Source: Enoplosus armatus
Lineage: Eukaryota; Chordata; Actinopteri; Centrarchiformes; Enoplosidae
NCBI RefSeq assembly: GCF_043641665.1
Contig: NC_092180.1
Location: 30,451,445-30,515,444, forward strand
Direction: 5' to 3'
Length of the DNA stretch: 64,000 nt
The notes beneath the pieces were generated by a model, which did no database searches, was not told the origin of the DNA, and was given only the letters and a program-made list of their open reading frames with translations. The position numbers and the translations under genes were made by a program. Position 1 is the first letter of the stretch. Every line of letters begins with the position of its first letter. Positions 57,454 to 64,000 of the stretch are shown in pieces.

Positions 57454-60400
57454 CAGAAGAAGAGCTCTGGAGGACGATTCACCCAAAGCTAAACCCAGAA
57501 ATGACTGACGTTACATTTCCTCTTTGGAACTTCATGGTGGCTGAATTACAACGTTGCTGAAGAGTTACATGTAGAAGGATTTCCCCGACACATATGTAGC
57601 TCCATCACCTTTCCATCACTTTCATTTTAGTATTTCTTGTAGTAACTGAAAAAAAACGTGAAACATACCCGAAAGGATGAATCTGATTTATTACAATTGA
57701 GGTTTTATTTTTATTTTTTTGCTAACACAACATATTCAGATATAAACCACTTTATTTGGTGGTTAAACTGACAATAAGTGCATCAGGAATGTTGCTAATA
57801 ATCACTCACTGTACAGGAAAACTGCGTGCGCACAACTACAGCAAGTAGAGTCAATATGAGTTCAACCAGGGCACGGTGGAGGTTTACAACAGACAGTTAA
57901 TAATAATTTCACGATTTGCTTTGTTGATTTCTTCTTAACGATGTCGCCGTGTTTCCAGATCTCAGCCACTAACTGGCCGAAACTACAAAAAATAAGACCT
58001 ACGTTTTCGATGAACCAGAATGATGCTTTAAAAGCTAAAACGCAAAGAACGCTACTGTTAGCAACATTGTACTGTACGGAATATATCTGCACGTGCATTT
58101 TGACCGACTGCGCGCGATCCGACCCTTTTTCAGCTCCCGAAGACCCGTAAAAACAAAAGTTTAGACTTGATCAAATCCTGACGTGTTCCAATGAACTATT
58201 CCCTTTCCTGCTTAATGTTCCGCAACGCTTCTGTGCACGCTGTCTACTACGACAAATCGTCTGTTTGACTTGATTTTCTCTCCACCACTCCTTGAGCTCC
58301 GTTTCCTCTTAAAACGTGCACAGATTCCTTACATTTTCTCCAGCTGCCAGTTACATAGCCATGGTATGAATAACCCCACCAGTTACACTGTATTGCATAG
58401 ATAACACAGTTGCATGCAGGTAGCCGACGTTTGGCACGATGGCACAGACGGTCCCACACCCTGCACTCCTCTGTGGTGGTAAATTACGCCACACCCCGAT
58501 GAAAAGAGGAGCCGCATTAATTGCATATTGATTGATCCAGGCAGAGGTCTTACCCATGGAGTATTTGGCTCTGGTGCATCTTGTCCTCTTCAGTACCTCA
58601 TAGACCTGACGACACAACACAAACATTAGAAACTCCTACGCCAATAAGCGATAAAATACGAGAATATAAGGGAGGAGGGGGAGCGGAATGTCTTATTGTA
58701 TAACATTGCTGCTGATCATCTCAGTGTGAAACACAGAGTTGTGCTGATGAGAGCCGGAGCTCCGCTGGGAGCCGACGACTGCGTTGATTGAGGGAGCTCC
58801 ATCCAATAACGAGAAGCCAATCACATCACCCAGTCATTAGTCGAGCACCGCGAAGCGTGGTTGTGTGGGTGTATGTGTGTGTGTGTGTGTGTGACGCAGA
58901 TTCACAGAATGTATTCGTTTTGTCATGGGGCCCACTCCCAGAGTCACACGGAAGGAGGGGTCCTACTGCTCAGGGAGAGCGCAGGGTGTCGGGTCTGTGT
59001 TGTTCGGTCTATGCAGAAATATCATAACATCATACACAGGCTGTGGAGCCACCCATTCATCCACTGAAACCAATACTTACTATTGAGTTCCTGGTCTTGC
59101 TGTCAAAGAACTTGTCCCTGTCCGACAGATCGAATCTGGCAAAAAAAAAAAAAAGAAAAGAACAAAACATGTTGCAGATCCAGAGAAAGAGTGCAGACTG
59201 AAAATCACAGCGTGTCTTTTAATAATATGCCTTTCTTTACTTCATTGGAAAGAATAACAGAGTTGTGCAGAGTTAAAGCTGGGGTAGCCCGTTTTATTTT
59301 GGCATCATTGGGTAAAAGATACATAATAAACTTCCAGGATATTATTATATATATAGATTATATAAAACTAGGGCTGGCTGAAAAACTGCCTTTCCCCAAA
59401 ACTGTTAATGTTCTTAATATAATGCTAACGTGGCGTTTGCCGTCCGCCGGGTACACAGCAAACTGAGATTAAAGCTGCGCCAGACAAGATTTCATGTCAC
59501 AATAGACTTGCTGCCTCAGTTCTAATAAATGACACAGTAAGAACAAAGGACAAATTAAAGTAGACTGTAGAGCCCCTTGAGGCGAAGTGTTCCATTGACT
59601 TGACTTGTCGCCATTGGCAGATATTGCAGGAGAAGCGTTTTGGTGATGTGTTCAGTGTTAATTTACTGTCCCATATGTTGGCTGCAGGTGTCACGGGGAG
59701 ACAAAAACACCTGGGTGCACGAGCAAATTTGAGAGCGCAAGTTGCTCCTCTTGAGTTGAAAACAAGAAACACTCGAATGAACGAATGAATGCAATTGTTA
59801 GAAGAGAAGCACTTCTAACCCTAAGCATTTCATCAAGATGACTGAGTGGGCAGCTGCTGTCAGTCACTGGCTGCTCGTGCTGCTGGTGGTGCCTGTTGGT
59901 CTTCACTGAAAAAGTGGGAAAAAAAAAAAAACCAGTCCTCCGAGCCTCCTGACAGACAGCGTCAATCTGAAAGTTAGACCTGGGGGTTCATTTAGTCATT
60001 TATTTAGTCCCGGAGTAACAATTCAATTCAAGACTCGCCTAAATGTAGAATCCTGTCTAATATCCACAGACTGAGTTAACGTGGGTTTGAAAACCACTTC
60101 ACATTGTGAGCTGTAACTAGGCTTAATCCCAGGGAACTGATGAAGACTAAGTGATGGAGAAGATGTGGAGGGAGATCTCCCTGCTAGCTGTTAGTCAGAG
60201 CTGTAAATATAGCTGCCCACTGCCCACTCTCTCCTCCATACATCCCAGCAGGCTGACATTTATGCAAAGACATTCTTCTTCTTCTTCTTCTTCTGCGATC
60301 ACTGCCTTTGAAAGTGGTTGTACTTGTTGGGGCTGAACAGGACGCATCGGTGAAGCCATGACTTCTGTCTGTAGTTAATCCAATTAGTCAGTCTGCATGC

Positions 60401-62958
60401 TTTATTTATTCTTTTTTTTTTTTTTTGCTGTTTTCAAAATCCTCCAACACGGGGTTGAGAAAAATGCAAATGACGTTTGTGATTCAGGCTAGCTGCGTTC
60501 GTTTCCTCGGGGGAGAGAAAGCTGAGGGATCGGAGCTCCAGCAGAATGCAGCAGGAGAGTCACGCTTCAGCCTTCCCTGCCATGCTGGAGTCAGACAGCT
60601 TGATAGGCTTGCGTGGGGTGATTTTTCAGTCCAATTTACACCTCTGTGGTTGTTACTTCTCCGTGCTGTCTCAATAATGAAATCCCCTCTGCGGGTAAAG
60701 GCTTCCAATTCAACTTGGATATGAAGCAGAAAAAATTACATCGGCTCCGATTACAAAATGCTCGCAAAGTTTAAGGTTTCTTCTGTCGGATTTCAGATTT
60801 GCAAAAAATCAGAGAAGTAACTTACATCAAACAGCTGGGGATGCTTTTCCCGCCTTGATCTCTCGCTTAAGGGTGTATGTTAAGGAAATATCTCCCTGCG
60901 CTGTGGGATTATTACGGTAGTTGTAGGGGATGTGTTCGCTTGGATATGCCTCGAGTGAGGTGTGACATGGCACATGTCTGCGATGTTGCTGCTCACTGAT
61001 GGTTTAACTCAGACTCTGAGCACACATGCTAACCGTATGGGCTGTTATCATTTGGCGCGACACAGCTAAAACTGAATTGGGTTGAGTTGAACACATGGCC
61101 ATATTTATTTCAGAGAATGTCTCCATTCACGGAGAGACGCTATTAGTCTACCGGCCGAGTGCAGTGGGTGTTTATCAGATCCGCGACGCTGCCTGCTGTT
61201 GCTGGAGTGCAGGCCAGAAAAACCAAAACAATGAGCTAAGAGGGGGTAAAGAACGCCATAGAGAGGGCTGGGTGATAATTGTCTGTCAGTTCATCAGAAT
61301 ATCAGAATATTGATCAGTGCCGAAACAAACAAACAAAGGACTGACTTGGCATGTTTGAGGGATGTGGTGGTACCGTTGATCAATATGTTGATTGCAGGGT
61401 GTGATTGTGTCGACCCAGTGTACATGCGTGATTCATATGATTAAATGCATTTCGCTGGGTGCGTAGGCCACAGCAGCCGTGGCGAAACAGATGAGTATGG
61501 CAGAATCAGCGCTAGCAAAGCTTGACATGAGATACTGTGGACTGGAATGCAATATGTAGAATGTTAAAATCTGCTTGCTTGGTTGGGTTATTGTCAAATG
61601 ATTAGTGTCCGAGTCAAAATTCTGAACAGCTCAGGCGTCTTGTCTTTGCAACTGAAAGCAGGGAGTCGGTCGAGATTTCACTCACAGATGTTGCTTCTCT
61701 CTGGAGAAAGGGTGAGAGAGGGACTTCATGCTTTGTGGCCGGTTGGCGTCTACTTTCGGGTGGAGCGGAGCCGTGACTTTGTGAATGAACAGTCGGATCT
61801 TCTCCACCACATTACTGCCTTGTTTCACATCGTAAACCTGCAGAGGAGGCAAAAGAACTACATTTAGCTGTAAATTAGAGTAGACTCTGAATATAGTTAA
61901 TCCTGTATTTACAGGCGGGCCCATTGAGTTAAAATAACAGTTATTTACATGTGACCTGAGAGCAGTGGTAATGTACCAGTTTTTCCAGCAGAGACTTGAT
62001 CTATAAGGCACTTTGAGAGCCCCGAAAGGTTTGAAAGCGGGCAGTAGGCAGGATTCTCTTCTGTGTTCTAGTTCTAAAATAGCAGTTTGTTTTGTCAGCA
62101 TTTAAAACAAGCTCATGTTTGATGAGAGTGATTCGAAATGCACCAAAAGCAGACTGTGGGTTCACAATGGCCAGATTAAGAGAAGAGATATTGTTTGTAT
62201 ATATAGCGAACAGAAGAGGACCAAGACTAGACCCTTGCGGGACACCTTCACTAACCTTAAAAGCACTTGACTTGGAACCACTAAAAACTCAGAATCTCCT
62301 CAAAAGCTTTCAAACCTTTTAATGTGTTCTTAATCCCGTCCTAAAAAGGGATAACGTGCTATGACCCCTGGTCTAAATCCTGACTGTTGAGGTTGCAATT
62401 TGTCTCCGGAGACAAGCAGTTAAGAGTTCACATGGGACTCTAGGGCAGAGTCCCATGTGAACACTCTCAAACAATGCGGTTGCTATTTTTCAGCAGATGT
62501 TTTGTGCCAATATCGGACACCTCTGAATTCAACAACTAACTAGTAAAGTAGATTGTTGCTGTGGGGTTTGCGCAGCACAGTCTCTCACTTAGCAAATGTC
62601 GGATGGTTGCTCATGCATTTTGAATTCCCATTGGATTACTGTCAAAATCTCATTGGAAAGCTTGAAAGAGCTGCCATCACAAAATGGCCTCATTTGGGGT
62701 GTTACAACGCTACATGAATGCAAAGGACAGAGGAACAGGAAACATTCATCTTCACACTTTTCACCACTCCGCACTGCAGCTCTGAGAGTCAGCTTTAGTC
62801 CGCCTCTGGGCGAGGAAAAAGCTACAGTAAACGTGCATTTGACAGAAAGGACCGTTTACCTTCTTTGTCGGCATCTTGAGCTTCATGAACTCAGCTTCTC
62901 GACACAGAACGCTCCAAGGGGCGTGGATTTTCAAGAATCCAATTCCAGGGATCTTGCT
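39681..62958 (-). CDS. ano1: ano1 (TMEM16A), calcium-activated chloride channel; 5' exons beyond right edge
   Basis: Plasma-membrane Ca2+-gated Cl- channel. Exons in order: 62860-62958, 61686-61837, 59081-59135, 58554-58605, 57295-57350, 57058-57099, 55372-55436, 54924-55058, 53019-53179, 51953-52038, 48661-48732, 46781-46855, 45718-45919, 45172-45283, 44999-45056, 44508-44608, 43833-43975, 42380-42532, 41619-41671, 41285-41469, 40943-41048, 39681-39923 (TAA stop). They sum to 2406 nt with every phase agreeing: 801 residues. The start ([20 protein letters not shown]) is cytosolic; TM1 lies in the 54924 exon. All six Ca2+ ligands are visible: NNLFE, EYME and EIRLD. Segments such as VDDNIPSMEICD and linkage to fadd favour ano1 over ano2. 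About 180 N-terminal residues are missing. The small EAVK microexon known in mammals was not found. The last ~35 residues diverge from mammals. Confidence 0.96.
44120..44192 (-). repeat. Tail of the fish SINE/MITE-like element, minus strand
   Basis: It reads as the reverse complement of the end of the element at 15033-15245 (ATTCAATTCAGTTCAGTGTT then CAGCGCCAAATCACAACG and GTCATCTCATGACA). It lies in an ano1 intron. Confidence 0.6.
45115..45149. repeat. (GT)17 microsatellite near an ano1 splice donor
   Basis: On the ano1 strand this is (CA)n starting about 22 nt after the donor of exon 45172-45283. Confidence 0.95.
46861..46882. repeat. (AC)11 forming the polypyrimidine region of an ano1 acceptor
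   Basis: On the ano1 strand it reads (TG)11 followed directly by TTTCAG and the 75-nt exon 46781-46855. Confidence 0.95.
46947..47525. repeat. Cluster of four CA/GT microsatellites in an ano1 intron
   Basis: (GT)n at about 46951-46980, (CA)n at about 47084-47112, (GT)n at about 47211-47241 and (CA)n at about 47491-47524. The tracts alternate in orientation, so neighbouring tracts are complementary and could pair in the pre-mRNA. Confidence 0.9.
47715..47815 (+). repeat. Fish repeat tail with GGTGGCGGTAATGCGC and (GAA)n
   Basis: AAGGTGGCGGTAATGCGCTT is followed by TTTGCTAACTGCCTTTAAAC and a (GAA)n run. This matches a frequently seen teleost repeat end ending in AGAAGAAGAAG. Confidence 0.55.
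49946..49985. repeat. (GT)n microsatellite
   Basis: About 40 bp of GT repeat in the ano1 intron between exons 48661-48732 and 51953-52038. The intron also has (CA)n at about 50369-50394, a G-run at about 50840-50862 and (TA)n at 51890-51925. Confidence 0.9.
51557..51811. mobile_element. Palindromic MITE-like element with long terminal inverted repeats
   Basis: The left end CATGTCTGTACGCTAAA and right end TTTAGCGTACAGACATG are exact inverted copies. The match continues inward for roughly 65 bp per side (CAGACCATTAGCTTAGCTTA against TAAGCTAAGCTAATGGCCTG) with a few differences, around a ~120 bp centre. The wording is that of a common fish MITE. It lies about 140 bp from ano1 exon 51953-52038. 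Confidence 0.7.
52502..52524. repeat. A-run of about 22 bases and nearby (GT)n
   Basis: Homopolymer A tract in an ano1 intron; (GT)n follows at about 52660-52686. Nothing else was recognised between 52040 and 53018. Confidence 0.85.
54888..54921. repeat. (GT)17 abutting an ano1 splice donor
   Basis: On the ano1 strand the intron after exon 54924-55058 begins GTACACACAC, with the CA repeat starting at the third intron base. Confidence 0.95.
55853..55866. repeat. Short (CG)n alternating tract
   Basis: TACGCGCGCGCGCGCATG is an alternating purine-pyrimidine run, unusual in a CpG-poor intron. Nothing else was recognised between 55440 and 57057 apart from a C/A-run at 56100-56122. Confidence 0.85.
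57102..57134. repeat. (AC)n at an ano1 acceptor
   Basis: On the ano1 strand UG-rich repeat runs directly into GTTACAG and the 42-nt exon 57058-57099. Confidence 0.9.
57399..57452. repeat. (CA)n microsatellite upstream of ano1 exon 57295-57350
   Basis: About 50 bp of CA repeat starting about 50 bp before the acceptor on the transcript strand (there read as UG). Confidence 0.95.
62206..62384 (-). pseudogene. LINE reverse-transcriptase fragment, copy 1
   Basis: The minus strand encodes [17 protein letters not shown], the conserved palm motif of non-LTR reverse transcriptases. The following part is short and ends at GTCTAAATCCTGACTG. It lies in the intron between ano1 exons 62860-62958 and 61686-61837. 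Confidence 0.7.
62426..62462. repeat. Perfect 16-bp inverted repeat with 5-nt loop
   Basis: GTTCACATGGGACTCT, loop AGGGC, then its exact reverse complement. A second small palindrome TGTCTCCGGAGACA lies just before it at 62401-62414. Confidence 0.9.
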
Positions 62959-64000
62959 CTGAAATAAAACCAAGGTTTGGATATTTAAATACTATTCTCT
63001 ATGAACCCATTTGCAGAAACATGGGACGATTCATGCATTTCCAAAACGTATCAACCACCCCTATAGACGATACATTATTAAATACATTATTATTTGACAT
63101 ATGGGGACAAACATTCCAGCCGGCAGAGCAACTCTGTCTGTCTGGTAGAGTCCCAGGAAAATCCTCTGCATCCACTTCAGCACAAACCTGCGTCTTTTTT
63201 TTTGCTGCATATGAGATTGCCTCTGCTGCCTCTACTGTTATGTAAAACCACTCATACAATGCCAGACTCACTTCACACCTTTCAGCCCGGCACACTGACC
63301 CGTCTGGATACAGAAATACATAACAAGCAATCCATGTATTTCAATATAGAACCTTCAAATGGTCTGTTCCGTCTGCTGATTATACACAATGGCTGACGAA
63401 GTGAAACTGTTGCTGCAGCAGGACTGTGATACAAAATGTTCTGTGAAGAGGAATATGGCAAATGGGGTTTACATAAACAGGCAACAACAGGCAAAAAGTA
63501 CGGAACGTACTTCACATTCTGCAAACAGGAATTTCATTTGAATATATGGAGGCTGGAGTGTGCCATATTGTATATATAGTGAACTGAAGAGGACCAAGAC
63601 TAGACCCTTGCGGGACACCTTCGCTAACCTTAAAAGCACTTGACTTGGAACCACTAAAAACTCAGAATCTCTTCAAGAGCTTTCAAACCTTTTAATGTCT
63701 TCTTAATCCCGTCCTAAAAAGAGATAACGTGCTATGACCCCTGGTCTAAATCCTGACTGAAACTATTTATGAACTGAAAAACAGCCATTATATGGGAATG
63801 TCAGTGACTCATTTCTTTAAAGGGTAAATACATTCACGGTTCATTAAATGGATTTGCAAAAAAATGTTGCTGGCTAATGAGAACTCTTGTTATTGATCTG
63901 CTCTGTTATACACTGTCCATAATCAATTTAAATTCAGCTATGCTTTATTGCATGACTATTCTGTTACTTTACCCACGCATACAGCATTGTTAGCTTTGTC
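62959..64000. other. ano1 upstream intron
   Basis: No further ano1 exon was recognised between the acceptor at 62959 and the right edge. The stretch contains the second LINE fragment at about 63577-63762. The first ano1 exons (about 180 codons) must lie beyond 64000. Confidence 0.6.
63577..63762 (-). pseudogene. LINE reverse-transcriptase fragment, copy 2
   Basis: Nearly identical to 62206-62384 over about 180 bp, with only a handful of substitutions. On the minus strand it encodes [13 protein letters not shown]. Both copies stop matching after CTGACTG. Confidence 0.7.

Overview
This window is vertebrate genomic DNA, and everything points to a teleost (spiny-rayed type) fish. Genes have many short exons with GT..AG introns, CA/GT microsatellites are very dense, and fish-type dispersed repeats (MITEs, SINE/LINE tails) are common. 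The gene content is mtch2, six-cysteine astacin (hatching-enzyme family) genes, fadd and ano1. All exon models were read by hand from splice sites, reading phase and remembered protein families; no alignment was run.

Layout: (1) 1-3165, minus strand: the first three coding exons of mtch2, which continues off the left edge. (2) 5.0-29.3 kb: a cluster of four C6AST astacin metalloprotease genes. Gene A (minus, 5132-7616) and gene C (plus, 17787-20235) lie in the two arms of a nearly identical ~2.87 kb inverted duplication and encode, by my reading, the same 274-residue protein. Gene B (minus, 9909-12567) lies in the spacer between the arms and is more divergent. Gene D (plus, 24601-29180) lies outside the arms and resembles A/C. 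Each has a TATA box, a signal peptide, a propeptide, the zinc-site helix HExxHxxGFxHE and a Met-turn. (3) 30258-34791, minus: fadd in two exons. Its ~4 kb intron is mostly a 2.95 kb trinucleotide array plus a tetranucleotide array; these arrays create spurious giant ORFs. (4) 39681-62958, minus: 22 consecutive in-frame exons (801 residues) of the calcium-activated chloride channel ano1. Its first exons lie beyond the right edge. ano1 followed by fadd in the same orientation matches the human 11q13 order.

How the parts relate: A-D are secreted proteases made as zymogens and are probably co-regulated, terminal-cell-type products (hatching gland, kidney or epithelium). mtch2, fadd and ano1 are unrelated housekeeping, signalling or channel genes flanking the cluster.

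Most interesting observations: a 4-nt coding microexon shared by genes A, C and D whose counterpart in B is 31 nt; the inverted gene pair; the intronic satellite in fadd; and several ano1 splice sites built directly out of (TG)n or (CA)n microsatellites, one arranged like the CFTR exon 9 (TG)mTn acceptor.
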